Source: Lumbricus terrestris
Lineage: Eukaryota; Annelida; Clitellata; Crassiclitellata; Lumbricidae
Assembly: GCA_949752735.1 (NCBI GenBank)
Contig: OX457042.1
Coordinates: 33,869,289 to 33,933,288, forward strand
Length of the DNA stretch: 64,000 nucleotides
Direction of reading: 5' to 3'
Under the pieces are notes generated by a model. That model had not been told where the DNA came from and made no database searches. It saw only the letters and a list, made by a program, of their open reading frames with translations. Shown here piece by piece: positions 22,375 through 35,300 of this stretch (positions are counted from its first letter, which is position 1; each line of letters starts with the position of its first letter). A program made the position numbers and the translations under genes.

Positions 22375-23260
22375 GTCAACGGGTTTATCAGACGAGATGT
22401 GGCATGTACCATTGGCCAGGTGTTACATCCTCATGTCCCATTATCATTCTCATCAGATCTCACCCCAGCAGATGCCAAGATCCAACACTTCGTCACAGAT
22501 AGGCAGATAAACATCTACCAAGATCCTTGTGTACCATTGTTATTCTCACAGGATTTCCAAGTCAGGTGTCAGGCTTCTTCAGTTTCTTAAAAGCAATCGG
22601 ATTAGGTTTCGTGGAATGCTAACGATCGTCCAGTATGGTAGACCGTCATTTCGAACTCTTCCGTTCAACACGGTTTATGCTCCGAGTCCAGACGCTTATC
22701 CAGTTGACAGTTTGTCTTATTGTGTATAAAGAGATGCTGCAATAAATGCGTTGGGACAGTTTCCGAGGCAGGTGATGACGTACTGTGAACAATCGTTTAA
22801 CCCTTTCACGACGACCTGCATTGGTTTCTCAGTCAATTTTGGTGCACTGTGGTCATTGAAGTGTTAATGGAGCATCATAATTACTTGTGTTTCTTCAGTG
22901 TTCATTGGTTCAAAAGTTTGTACAATTGACAGAATACTCTTTGTATCATCTATACAACGCAACTGCAATAAACACCTTTGCACAGTTTCCTGAAACTGAG
23001 CAATTGAATTGTTTAATGGTATGTTATTAACCGTTTCACTTTGTTCATTTGGTCAGAAGTTCATTGAGTTTATCACTTACCTTATTGTGTACATTGTGTA
23101 TAAAGGACAGTTTTTTTAAAGCGGGTTTTGTATCTAGTAATTTGACTGTTGAGAGGTTTTAGTCATCATGTTACATGAGCATCACTACAGAATAAGGACA
23201 ACACTGCATAATTTGTTTACTGGTAGACTAATTGCATTTTCTTCATGTTAATAAATGCTT
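22375..23260 (+). other. GET4 3' UTR and downstream region with candidate poly(A) signals
   Basis: After the GET4 stop there is no further coding sequence that I can support. AATAAA hexamers lie at 22741-22746 and 22967-22972, with another near 23251. The first two sit in a diverged tandem duplication: each follows CTGCAATAAA-like context and is followed by CACAGTTTCC or GACAGTTTCC. One of these is likely the GET4 cleavage signal. A short TTAA-bounded element (22797-22867) lies between them. Confidence 0.45.
22797..22867. mobile_element. TTAA-bounded mini-element (71 bp)
   Basis: TTAACCCTTTCACGACGACC and GGTCATTGAAGTGTTAA at the ends, in the GET4 3' region. Confidence 0.6.
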
Positions 23261-23539
23261 TAAGATTTCTCCGGTTTTTGAGTTACCGTGGAATATTTGT
23301 TGAAATAATGTCCCAGATTTTTCTGTACACTAAATTCAGTTTCTTGTTGGAATTTTTGTCTGTAGTGCTGATTGTGGATTGGTGAAATGTTTAATTTCAG
23401 TCGCATTTTTAAACAGATATTTAAAACAGACTTTGACTATAGAAGTTGTTTCCATAATGTGGCTATAGAAATCTACATTGCAAATATCAGGAGCAATTTT
23501 TTAACTAGCCCTGAGACAGCCGTGGGTATGAAGGACTTT

Positions 23540-23805
23540 TCTTTCCTCTTTAGTGTTCTGCCCTTAGGCAGGTCCAAGATTCCAACAACACCATTCTTGT
23601 CTATTCTGCGCTTTATCCTGGATTTCTTTATATCCTCGTCCATTTTCTCTGTCCATCAACAAGTCAATCATCATCTTTCTTGGTCTTCCTGGTGTTTTCT
23701 TACCAACCATTCTTCCTTTGAGTACTATCCTGAAGAGCGAGTCTCCCCTCAACATGTGTACAAGCCAGTTCATCTGCCTCCTCCTTAGTGTATCAATCAG
23801 CAAAG
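23540..23805 (-). mobile_element. LINE RT C-terminal fragment (type B)
   Basis: The minus frame reads RRRQMNWLVHMLRGDSLFRI, then LKGRMVGKKTPGRPRKMMID and RQEWCCWNLGPA. The GRPR and W-R-W-N-L features mark the end of a non-LTR ORF2. Related to 34290-34590. Confidence 0.75.
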
Positions 23806-23814
23806 GGCTAGCAA

Positions 23815-24025
23815 CTTAAGTTGGCGTCTAAGGGCATGAGGCCAGTCCTACCTTGACCGCTCATCTTCACAGTGACTAGCTGCTATAGCTGAGTTGGCTA
23901 TAGGGTGCAGGGCACTGCAACTGAAGCATAAATCTGTAATTTTTTCCACCCTGATGGGAATTTGAACCCCAACCTCTCGATTCACGGCCCATGATGCTAA
24001 CCACTACACTATCGAGCACCCCCCT
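23815..24025 (-). mobile_element. tRNA-Asp-like SINE, family D
   Basis: The reverse complement starts GTGCTCGATAGTGTAGTGGT and TAGCATCATGGGCCGTGAAT, then GTTGGGGTTCAAATTCCCAT. A and B boxes are close to a tRNA gene, but the acceptor stem does not pair and it continues into an unrelated body with GCAGTGCCCTGCACCCTA. Confidence 0.75.
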
Positions 24026-24298
24026 ATGCTGTAAATATGATTTGTCTAGAATGTGAAATTGTCAAAATGTAAACAAGTTTCTTACTTAAACTGAAACCGA
24101 GCTAATATGTTGTATTTTAAATTCTAGAGATCATTTGCTTGTTGTTGTTGCTCTCTTAATTTGTTTCAAGGTTGTTTCACTGTTTTAAGTTATTTAAGTT
24201 TCTCAACAAAATGAAAATGTACATAATCTAAAAACTTCTAAAGTGCTGCATGAGAGTTAAGCACAGGGCAACAGCTTATTTACGATGGCTGTATCATG

Positions 24299-24590
24299 CA
24301 GGGGCGGATCGGGGGGAGGCAAATCCGACCACGGCCCCATGTAGAAATTTCCTTATTTCTGACCAGCCATTCTGGCGTGGAAAGTCGATGTGGGCCCCCT
24401 ATCAGTTTCATACCACAATACAGTGGGGGAAAGGGAGGCAAAAGTAATGTATGACTGAAAAAAGTCATCAGCTATTTTGGTAGGGAAAGTGGTATGGTTT
24501 TTCGAGAAATGGTCTCTTTTCGCCCGAGATTTCAACCAAAGGCAAAAAAGTCATCAGTTTTTCTGGGGGGGGAAAGTCGTCTCCAAAGAT
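24299..24590. mobile_element. hAT-type MITE, left part
   Basis: Starts CAGGGGCGGATCGGGGGGAG and shares GTCATCAGCTATTTT-like and GGTCTCTTTTCGCCC-like blocks with 6225-6515. It is interrupted at 24590 by the element at 24591-26114; the right end is not identified with confidence. Confidence 0.5.
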
Positions 24591-26114
24591 CAGGCCCGCA
24601 TTAAGGTAGGTGCTAAGGGTGCTGCAGCACCCGGGCCCGCAGCTTTAGGGGCCCGCATTTTCGGAAATGATGAAATTTCTTAGCAAGAATAGCCTACTGC
24701 AACAATAATGAAAGTTATCGTCGATGAAATTTTGGCAAAGTTCTCCCACACATCTGATTTATTAGCTCCAGCTTATTAATTGGCTGAAATCGCAGGAACT
24801 TATTGTTATTGTAAATTTATCTTTGGGAACAGGGCCGAATTAAGAAATGTGGGGCCCTGTTTGGAAATTTTTTTGGTGATCTTCGGCCAAAAATTTTGAA
24901 GATCTTTTTTAGTAGTTTGGTTGAAATTTGCTAAAAATCTTTAAAAAATTCGGAAATTTTTCCCGCATGTGTGGGCCCTCTAAAGGGTGGGGCTCCCTGT
25001 TCGGCCGAACATGCTGAACATGCCTTAATCCGGCCCTGTTTGAAAGTATCAACAGTGATGGGTTGTCTTAAATTAGGCCATGCGGGTCAATCATTATGAC
25101 TGGCTTCTTTAAAATAATAAGAGAAATAACGTTAGAAGACTTGTTATTGGATAACTCTTAATTTCTTAAACGGTAAACCGTAAACCTATTATATCTTATC
25201 ATCTTCTTCTCTAGTTTTCTGTCTCCGAGGCTGGCTGAAATGTTCGATGCCTCTACCTCAAACTTTCCACAGGCCTATCCATTTGTCATTATCCAATCCA
25301 GCATAAGCTGTCGTGGTCCTCCACTTGTTCGCTTCCCTTCATTTTTTCCTCATGGCCGTTCTTCGCAGTGGATCTGCCATCAGCCTGTATCCTACCCATG
25401 CACTTTCTTTGTCTCGATCTATTTCACTGTGTAGGCCTACTCTTCTCCGATAATTCCTAGATCTTATAATTGGTACAAGAAGATTATGACGCTCTAAAGA
25501 GCGGTTTACCAGGATATTATTCGAGTGTGCAAAAGAAATATGATGCTATATTTTATTAGACCTGGAAATAGGAAGAACGAGCTTATAAATTAAAATTTAA
25601 GAATTACGATAAACTGAAAAGAAAAGAGAAAACAGGAATCCAGAGAAACGGATGATAAAACATTGACATGGAGTGCACGTGGTGTTGTTTGGATTTGAGA
25701 CATGAACCCTGAGAGCAAGCAATATAATCATTAGAAGACTGGAGGTCTTCGAAATGTGGACGTGGGGAACAATGAAGAAAATCAACTGGAAGGATCATAT
25801 AAGCATATAGGGCATATAAATATAAATAACAATTGAAGAATCTAGTCGGTCGTTCCTTCTGTCACGTATTGTAGACTTATATCTACTAAAGTAGGAAACT
25901 TTTCCTTGGAAACAATTACATGCGTACCGGTACCAAAGAAAAAGTATCCCCTGGTTGTATAGTGTATACTCATTAGTAAACACGATATAATTACATCATT
26001 ACATGCGTGTGGGAGAACTTTGCCATGGTAGACCAGTGGCGGACAGAAGACTGAGAGGAGGGCCCGCAAGGTTACCACAGCACCCGGGCCCGCACTAGCC
26101 TTAATGCGGCCCTG
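24591..26114. mobile_element. 1.5-kb hAT-type non-autonomous element
   Basis: Left CAGGCCCGCATTAAGG and right CCTTAATGCGGCCCTG are inverted; second inner blocks GCAGCACCCGGGCCCGCA and its near-copy also match. Identical flanks CCAAAGAT at 24583-24590 and 26115-26122. The interior has no transposase frame and contains another MITE and a fragment resembling LINE sequence near 25210-25440. Confidence 0.9.
24830..25038. mobile_element. MITE nested in the 1.5-kb element
   Basis: CAGGGCCGAATTAAG and CTTAATCCGGCCCTG inverted ends; flanks TTTGGGAA and TTTGAAAG match at five of eight positions. Confidence 0.7.
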
Positions 26115-26329
26115 CCAAAGATGAATGAAAAATCCCAAGTGAAATTTGTTGCCAGGCGACCAGGTAGAGAAGGGGCCAGGGAGAGGAGGGGGCCAGATGG
26201 TATGATGCATCTAAGTTTGTGGAGGAACTGTTGAATTTTGATGTCTCACTAATTGAGTTATTTTCTGATTTTTTAAAAGTTATTTATAAATCTAATGTTG
26301 TTTGGACTGAATTTGCAATATGATTTAGC

Positions 26330-26490
26330 ATAAAAAAACACCACGAAGGTTTTAGTGGTTCAAAAGACGTTTAATGTGTGCCAGAAGCACTGAGATCGAG
26401 ATTAACCTGAAATGCCATAATAATCCGTCCTTCCTAGCATCTTCTTAAAAGCAGTAGCCACTGAGAGAGTATCATCATCGAAATAATTGC
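26330..26490. repeat. Dispersed repeat, copy B
   Basis: TTTTAGTGGTTCAAAAGACG, TCTTCTTAAAAGCAGT and CCACTGAGAGAGTATCATCA parallel the copy at 12010-12170. Confidence 0.5.
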
Positions 26491-26772
26491 TTGATTCTGC
26501 AACTGTTCTGTGAAGAATTTCTGCTGTGATGTTTTACACGGTTTCCCAAATAATTTATGGTCTCGATTGAGCCTTATTTGGTTGTTGGAATTTTAAAATA
26601 AAAGATTTTTAACTGACAGAAATCTGTAACTGTTAATTCTTTTTAAATCCTTTCACTTCAACTAATACAATATGTCACAATATCCTCACACATGCAGCAA
26701 CATGGGAAAATGTTTTGCCTAAAGTGTAATTTTCAGTAATTATTTGGCTACTTTTATTTTGTTTGTTTGTAT

Positions 26773-26985
26773 GTGCACTTGTTATAGCGCCTCTTCAAGC
26801 TCTCTCTACTCAGAGGCGCTCCCGACTGCAGAGCGAACACTGCATCGGAGTTTCACACCGAAGCGCTGAGCAATTGTGAGTGAAGGACTTGCCCAAGGTC
26901 CTTACGCGGCGAGGTGGATTCGAACCTCGAACCTTCCGGCTTCAATGCAACGACGCCACCACCACACCCCTGATTTTGTGTAGTT
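26773..26985 (-). mobile_element. tRNA-derived SINE, family A
   Basis: The reverse complement contains GGTGTGGTGGTGGCGTCGTT, GGTTCGAATCCACC, GACCTTGGGCAAGTCCTTCA and TGAAACTCCGATGCAGTGTT, with tail GCGCTATAACAAGTGCACAT. Confidence 0.88.
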
Positions 26986-27289
26986 CTGGTGTTCCCTGTC
27001 TGCACTAGATTCCTGGTGCATTCGCATCCCCTAGTGAACTCCACTACAAAATGAGCGCACTTACTATATACACTTTTAAAGCTCAGACAATAAAAGAGAA
27101 GACTGATTTTTGCTAAGGGTAAGAAACACAGCTTGCTAATGCTCTATAATCTTTATGTGGTTAGTTTAATCGAAGACCTTTTGAATGTTGATTGCAGGCA
27201 GATAATTTACCATACTTTATCAGAGCGTTGCTAATCTTGCGATGGTGATAGACGTAGACATTGCCTCGACTCACTTGTAATACATGACA

Positions 27290-27360
27290 TTACTGCTAGA
27301 AACTTCTCCTCTGAGTAGTTTCCTTGGGAGAGGCGCTATATAAATACTTGAATGAATGAA
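27290..27360 (+). mobile_element. LINE 3' tail
   Basis: CTCTGAGTAGTTTCCTTGGG, then AGAGGCGCTATATAAATAC and TTGAATGAATGAA. Confidence 0.65.
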
Positions 27361-28900
27361 AAACATTTTCAACTTCAGTTATCTTGAAATACTTCTTTTT
27401 ACACATTTTACATGGTCTTGTTCACCAACTTTGTGAAATTCTTAAACGAATGGTCCGGTTTGTACATTCCTACTTACATCTTACATCAGTTTGCCAAATG
27501 TACGAATAAATCACACTGACCCAAATATAACAGAAAACCACACATATTGTCACTAACCATTATATATATTACAATTATATAATTAGATTCAGGAACATTA
27601 AGACACTGATGATACCATATCCAAACATTTATAAATGCACCTTTCAAAGCTTGGCTATATAGTTGGGAACTGCGTTATTTATTTTAAAATATAAAAGCGA
27701 TCTTACAAATCATTTCAGAACTTAAATTTTTCATAAAGATATTTCCACTTAACAACCGAGTGATAAATAATAATATTCAAATATTCAGCTATAGATTAAA
27801 AAAACTTTTCCCACAAAACGTTCGACAGTAAATACTAAGCGTCTTTTCCTAATTCGAAGTCAGGAATTTTTGTGCAATTACCACTTTTCTAAAACACATT
27901 GCACATACAGAAATGCAAAACATCTGAAGAAATTAGAAAGCACAGCGTCCCACAGCCAAGCTGTAAGCTGAACCTAGAATGATAATGTTCAACGAATTAT
28001 CTTGTGGCAGTTGAGGTGGTTGCATACTTAATTGGCCCGTGGCCGCGCAGAGTGATAGTCCCTGGCATTACCTGCTGAAATTTATTTTCTTCATGCACAG
28101 CTTTTGAATCTAAAACCAACAGATGAAAAAAAAAAACTTGACATTGTTAACATGGATTGTAAACGCACTCGTATACTCAGAAACTCAACTTTAAGTTATA
28201 TTTTCAAAGTTACTTATCCAATATCCACCTTAACATACCTTCTCATCTCCGTCACATTCAGATTTTGACTAAAACCTTTCTAACCGATGATCACTGCAAA
28301 ATGCAAGTTCACTTAAAAGCCATTCATTGATTGGTAGCTTGGTTGCTATGGTGACAAGGATAAAGAACTTGATTGCATGCAAAACAGAAACCTTTTTAGG
28401 CTAAAGAACTCCTCAGGCCAAATTAAATTAATTGAGACATCAGATGCATATTAAAAATACAACATATTTATCAGTCCCATGAGCTAAATCTAACAAGAAG
28501 CTACAAGTATAAATCATCATCACAGGCAGCAAGGCCAGGCTTCTCTTCCCATCAAAGTGTATAATTACGTTCAGTGTACCTGGCACTTGTTTTTAAGCCA
28601 AGTCTACTAGGGGGCATAGGTTGACTGTGGCTCTGAAGGAATTTAACCTTGCACTTCTATGCTGATTACACAGCATACTAACGAATCACTTAGACTACAG
28701 TGCATCCATAACTTTATGTTACCCACATTTTTCACCAAGGTGCAGCAACTCTTACTGCGCTTTGAATTTTATGCTGTACATTCATGCAAAGTGCTTACAT
28801 ACAGGTGCAAGTAATTAACAATCTTCTTACTTATTAGTGCAGGTAAGACAAGCGATGGAATGCAGCTTTGAAGCGGTGTTTAATCCAGACGTCTCTGGGG
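27360..28900. other. AT-rich noncoding stretch, probable STX8 downstream region
   Basis: About 1.5 kb without protein-like frames. It may include the distal STX8 3' UTR, but no cleavage site can be chosen. Confidence 0.4.
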
Positions 28901-28907
28901 GAAAGTC

Positions 28908-29270
28908 GCTACGTAGGGACCTTGAGGCGCTTCGGCGTGAAACACTGATGCAGTGTCAGTGCTGTAGTTGGGGAGTGCCTCTGAGTAGAGAGCTTAAAAG
29001 GGCGCTATAGTCGCTGCGTAGGGACCTTGAGCAAGTCCTTTACTCACAGTTGCTTCGGCGTGAAACACCGATGCAGTGTCGGCGCTGTAGCTGGGAGTGC
29101 CTCTGAGTAGAAAGCTTAAAAGGACGCTATAGTCGCTGCGTAGGGACCTTAAGCAAATCCTTCACTCGCAATTGCTTGGACGCATCGCCATGAAAAAAAT
29201 GCAGTGTCCGTGCAGTAGTTGGGAGCGCCTCTGAGTGGTGAGCTTGAAAGCGGCACTACAGCAAATGTGA
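28908..29270 (+). mobile_element. SINE family A with its body repeated three times in tandem
   Basis: GTAGGGACCTTGAG or TTAAGC, then GCGTGAAACAC and GATGCAGTGTC, then GAGTGCCTCTGAGTAGA and GCTTAAAAGGGCGCTATAGT recur three times at about 120-bp spacing; only the last copy has the usual end and (AAAT)n tail. It lies just beyond the STX8 stop codon, antisense to that gene. Confidence 0.85.
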
Positions 29271-29316
29271 GAAATAAATAAATAATAATTCAAACAGTTT
29301 ACGTCCACGCTGTCAC

Positions 29317-32300
29317 TTACCAAAATGGAATGGCCGCTACGAGAACGATGGCAACGAGAAGCACAACGATAACGATATACATACCTAACAACAACAAAAA
29401 CATTGAACACGGTAATGTATTTTATATACATTTTATATTGCAAAAGGTTTGATACAATACAACTAAGACCCGAGAGACGATCATCTTCGGGAGGAGGAAG
29501 AGACATACGATTATTCCACGCATTATTCCTGAGGCGACCAGAACGGAATCGATGCGTGTCTTAGGCGTAACAATTAGTGCCCCTTTGATCATGAGCTCCA
29601 TCCTCATGATCATGGCTTCTCATTTCTGAAAATCATCTGATCTACGGATGACCACCCATGTGGAGAATGTCCTTGCAACGTGCTCATCGTCTATTTACGC
29701 CCTGGGCGCGCTCAAATCAAAAGGGCTCCCACCTAATGCTCTACAGGATGTCTCACGAATGACCACTATCACCCATTTCATGTATGCCTCTCCGGCCTGG
29801 TGGGGTTACACTAGCACTGAGGAACGGGAACGGATTGAGCGACTGTTGAGGAAGATGAAGCCCAGACAGTACCTACAATATCAATCCTCCAGTGCAGCAG
29901 AGATGGCAGAGGAAGAAGCTGATGAACGCCTGTTTAACGCAATGCGCAATGATAAACTGCATGTACTCTACCAACTATTCCCCCTGCCTCGCCCTCCTGT
30001 GGTCATGAGCTCCGTCCTCGGGCTCATGGCTTCTCTTTTCAGGAAAAAGATAATTGCAACTTTATCTCTAGAGTACTGTTCAAAAACATTTTTTAACCTA
30101 GCAAATCCTACAACAAACACAGATCAATTAATATTAATTCAAACCCAATATTTATTTACGTTGCTTATATAAACTGAACTTATACATAAAGCCTTTGTAA
30201 AATTAGTTATGTGTAACATACTGCGTTCTGCCAGCCTGAAGTGCTGATTAAACGAAAATTGAATTGAAATTGATAATGATTTTGGTAACAAACAATGCAT
30301 TAAAATGAACAACTAGTCCTAAAAGTCTAGTAAGCAACTCGGACTGTGCCCGGTTTGGAGGCTACCTGAAAAGCTGCCTCTGATGGTGATGGCATTATGG
30401 AGGAATGTTGAAACACAACCAATATATTATTACCTAGTATTATATTATAATATACAGGATTGCTTGAAAAAAGATAAATAAATAGACAACTTACAACAGG
30501 TTCTAGATTTCTTGTCGATGAATTTTATGTGAGAGGTTTCGCGTATAAGGCGCTGGTTGGTCAGGTCCGTATGATCGACGATGTCATCGATTATTGCTAC
30601 ACAAGATTAAAACCGCTGCAGTATTTGTACATCACAGTATTTATATAGCACAATTTCGACGAAAAACAATTTCCTTTCATTAATACAAAAACAGTGACTG
30701 GTTCTGCAAACCACTGCAGTAGTCTTTAATTACTGAAAAGACACAAATTCGCTTATTATCAGTTGGTCTATCTTTACATTCTGAACACTTCAGGCCGTTT
30801 TTTAAAGGAATTTTTAGAACAGAACAACCACGAATTTAATCTAGTGCGCATTCTTGGTCTGAAAAATTCAGATAACCTTTTTTAGTCATTCACCAGAAAT
30901 TTCACCAGAAATGTTCCAAACCACTGGCTATAAAATCTGACAACCTTTCTTTAGTCTTCTTTCCTGAACTTACCCAAAAACTTACCCCCCAAAACACACA
31001 ACGTAACCTATTTATCACTGCACAACCCAGCCCTTCATCTCATTCCGGTCCTATGTGGTAAATTACCCCAAAACGGATGACAGTTACCTCTTTTCATGAT
31101 TTTCACTGCACAAGTTTGCTTTTACAAAATTCAATTACAAACAACAACTGCACAATATGTGCACAACTGCACGTTAAAAAAGTCCTGGAACACTGTATTA
31201 CATTTTCCCCACGTTTATTCAACAATCCGGTTGACAGACCACAACCAGTTGCAGTGTACAGTTATCTTAATTAACATCAATCTTAACTGCTATCAGAACA
31301 GACAGCCTGCAATATAACGGCCCTCCAGCCCACAAAGCATGTGTATCCTACAGGGCTTTGGGAATTAAACTCAGCTCCGCTTTTGCCAGTGTGTAATCCA
31401 ATGTTCCACTGCCACCCTTAATACACAGGATATGTATAGTTAAGTGTTTTACCAGTTTTTAATTCAAATTCAAATTTTTTAAAATGTCAATGAAAATTAT
31501 CAGAATTATGGTTACCATTCTGTTCTTCCACTTCATTACCGATGACAAGGGCAATCTGCTTCTGTCGACCTATGACCTGCGACAGCGCCTCAAGGCCACG
31601 ATCTTGTTCTAGAAAGCCAGAAGGTACCAGTCAAAGACTAATTCACCAGCATTCTCTATTAATAATTACAATCAGAATAACAGTCTGTCATATTTATTGG
31701 AGGTCAGACAAACCAGAAGGAAGGCAAAACCATTTGTTAATGCTAACATAAAGAATGTAAAGATCAGTTATCAACTGTAAACGAATAATTAAAGAAATTT
31801 AAAATTTTAACGACAAGCAGCACTGGTACCCCGGTCGCTCTTAGTTTACTCTTCTCGCTAAAGTCTCAAAAGACAACATTTGTTCAAATTCAACGTGGGC
31901 AATTATGACGGGGCTGTTTTGTTGGTGAGCGATTGTGACGAGGCGGTTTTGATGGGTCTGTTTTGATGGGGCTATTTTGACGGTTCACCAACAGAAGTAC
32001 CCTAATCACGTTCAAAAGATATGTCCTATCATCAGATTTGTTGTTTTACATGTGTCTCAGCCGAAAGATCCATTGAGCTCTTCTTCAGGGCAGCCAAGGT
32101 CGTATGTAAAAATGTAACCTTCAGCATTCTCGCCCCTCCACTTGGAATGGGCTCCCACTTACACTGCGCTTACTACCTCAGAATAATCTGCCTGCTTTCT
32201 ACCAGTCGCTCAAGGCGTTTCTTTTTAGCCGTGGCAGGGGTGTGAATACCTCTGAGGTAGGCTTCTTGAAGGAGCACCATATAAATTTTCAGAATGAATG

Positions 32301-35300
32301 AATAAATATACCGGTACCTGTAGACATACATATAAAACTTACCTTCTATCATTCGCGATTGATGGATTCTGATCTGATCGGTTCCCAAGTCGTCATTGAG
32401 AAATCCATTTCCCACTGTTGCTCCACCTGAACTGTTCCAAGGATCAGTGGAAAAGACGCTCGAACCTGCCATGAGTGAGTTCCTAGCAATACAGACAAAA
32501 GTTCAATCCAACACTCCACTCACATGCCTCTAAGAAAGCTACACAGAAGCTTGATCCAAAAGTCAAAGAATCTTACCGCACAGCAGGAGAAGTCTTTAAC
32601 GCCAACTTGTATTGAATAGAACTCATAATATAAATTTCCGGAATGAATTAATGAAAGAATTTACCCCAGTCACTAAAAAAACGATGAAGGAGTAAAGCCG
32701 AACCTGTAAAAGCTAAATAATAATATAATTATGATGACTGGTCATAACTGTGATAGAATTTTGATGGTCATTCCACAGATGGGCCACTCAATAGAAAGTG
32801 AGAATGTATCACTGGAAATATCTAGTCATAGGTCAATGTGCAATTATTTTTGACACAGCTGGATTGCCTCCCATTTAACTTCACAGCATTGGATCAATAA
32901 GAGATGATGATTATGGTTATGATGATGATATCACATAAATTTCTGACTATGTTTGAAAGCAGTGAAATTTTTACCCATCCATTCAACTTTAATTATAGTA
33001 AAAATTAGTCATGTACTTCAAACTCCCATTAAGCTTTTATTTAATCATTGTCACTCAACTGACTCAAGTTTTCATTGTACAGTTAAAAAGTTAATATAAA
33101 TGAAAACCTTATGCATGCATATAATTATCAACAACAATATGCTATCACAATACAAATTTCTTAACCCTTCAATGACCGATGTCATAGCATTCCCATACCA
33201 TCTACTACACTTTGGTCGGCAAAGAGTCAAGTAATTAGTTCGTGTTGGCCCAAAGAGCCATCATACCGATCGGCATTTCTTTGATCGTTATTCTGGAAAG
33301 CCAAGTCGATCTGTTTCTGTTTTGTGAGCAGCAGGTCAATCATCGCCTGTCTTCGATCGGCTTCCATCTGTGTCCTAATTTTGAGTTAAAGAATTAAGAA
33401 CTTGCAATAACTAAAGATATGTACCGGTATAGCCGTGCTAGAGTTGGGAGCACTTCTGAGTAGTCCCCTTGAAGAAGTGCTATATAAATTCTTGAATGAA
33501 TGAATGAATAAAGAGTCCACTTTTGAATTCATTACCATAGAGCAATGGATGTATATATGAGCCAGTCAAGGTTTACAAGGCAGGTTTACTGCAGGGAATA
33601 TTAAGTAAGGTCAGGGAAGACAAAGTAAGTTACAGCAAGATAAAGTAATGCAAGAAAATCCCAAACGCAATTAAATCTTTAAGTTTAAAATTTAAAACTC
33701 TTCTGCTTCATATTTAGAAACTATAGAAATATAAACACACAAACGAATATGGTGAAATAAGTACTGGCAAGCATCTAATTAGATATCCTAAATAATCAAA
33801 TAATCGAATGCTGTTTGGAGATCAAACATGTGAATTCATGGCAACTACAGTTTCCATGCACAAACTTATGTTTGAAATTATTAGACAACATAAAATTCAG
33901 ACAATGTTAGGCTGGTTCCAGCATTTTTAAGCACACTCGAATACAAGTGTTAGTTGAAATTAAGAATAAAAAATTTCATAAATGCAAAAATGCCAATATT
34001 TGCAGCAGAGATTAAAAAAAAACTAAATCTATACAAAGCGTTGACTGTCACTTAACCATTATTAAAAACAATTCTTCCATCGAAAGAATGACAAAAGCAA
34101 AGGACTAAAAAGAAAAAAACCAAAGGATACATTTTGTATTGGATCGATGACTGGATAAGGTCAGCTCGTAATTGTGCAATGTCTTGACCAAATCTGCCGA
34201 TGGACAGTCGCACTGTGGCAGATTTCTGAGACAAAAAGTTCCAAATCTTAACATCAGCAAAATACATAAAATACTAATTTCATAGCTCATCTTCTCTTCT
34301 TTAAGTTCTCTGCCCCTCAGCAGGTTCCAACTTCCAATGACGCCATTCTTCCCTTCGCCGTGCTTTCCTCTTAATTGCGCTGTATCCTTCAGACATCATC
34401 CATCCCAGCATCATCTGCCTTGGTCTTGCTCTCTTTCTTTTTCCCTCCAATCTCCCTTCTATGATTTCTCTCAGGAGGAGTCTTCTCTTAGTATGTGTCC
34501 AATCCAGTTCTTTTGCCTTTCTCTTAAAGTTGTCATCAGTGATCTTTTTTCTCCTACTCATCGATTGCCTAATACCAATCAAGATTGCACAACTGACACA
34601 GAGTCATTCCAATAAACAGAAATGATGATTCTTAATCTGTGCAAAAAACTGTGTTGATTACATTATAAGATGAGACTCTGGTATATTATCTGGATTTACC
34701 AGATAGTCTTCCTTGAAGTTGGGCTTGCTGAAAAGCAAAACGATCTATACAGTATTAGTTTTCATTAACCTCTATTATTTTTACTTCATTATAAATACAA
34801 AGCAGATATATCCCACAGCTTTGTTGAGGTATTTGGCAAAACATCAATGAGGAAAGCCGGACTAATTGCAATTTGGCTTACACATCAATACGAGTCATAT
34901 ACATACACATACATTATATACATGCTGCATGCAGATGCATTACATATTTATGCATGCATGCATGCTTATATGTATAAAAGGAAAGTAATTAATTCTCCAC
35001 CGACCTTAGCATAGACTGTGCTGCTTTTAGGATTCTTGTTTCTGTCGTTGATACCTTCCATGATCTCCTGGCCCAGACGAGCACAGGCATTGTACCTCAT
35101 AAACCTGATCAGAAACGGAAAGCAAGGTCACTAAATAATTCAGTACACACTTAACACCATCAAAAAATGCCATAAGGGCATGACTACCATCACCACCTAA
35201 ACTAGAAAAACTTCACGGCTGCTGAATATAATACATAGGTATTATAGGCCTGCGCCAAACGATGGCCACTTCCGAAAAGCTTAGTCCTCCAAATAATACA

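Noticed and set aside
23930..24015. tRNA-Asp gene on the minus strand
   Set aside because: A and B boxes are good but the acceptor stem does not pair and the sequence continues into a SINE body.
29162..29613. Minus-strand frames downstream of STX8
   Set aside because: They cross the SINE array and the antisense side of an RT fragment; no homology to a gene.
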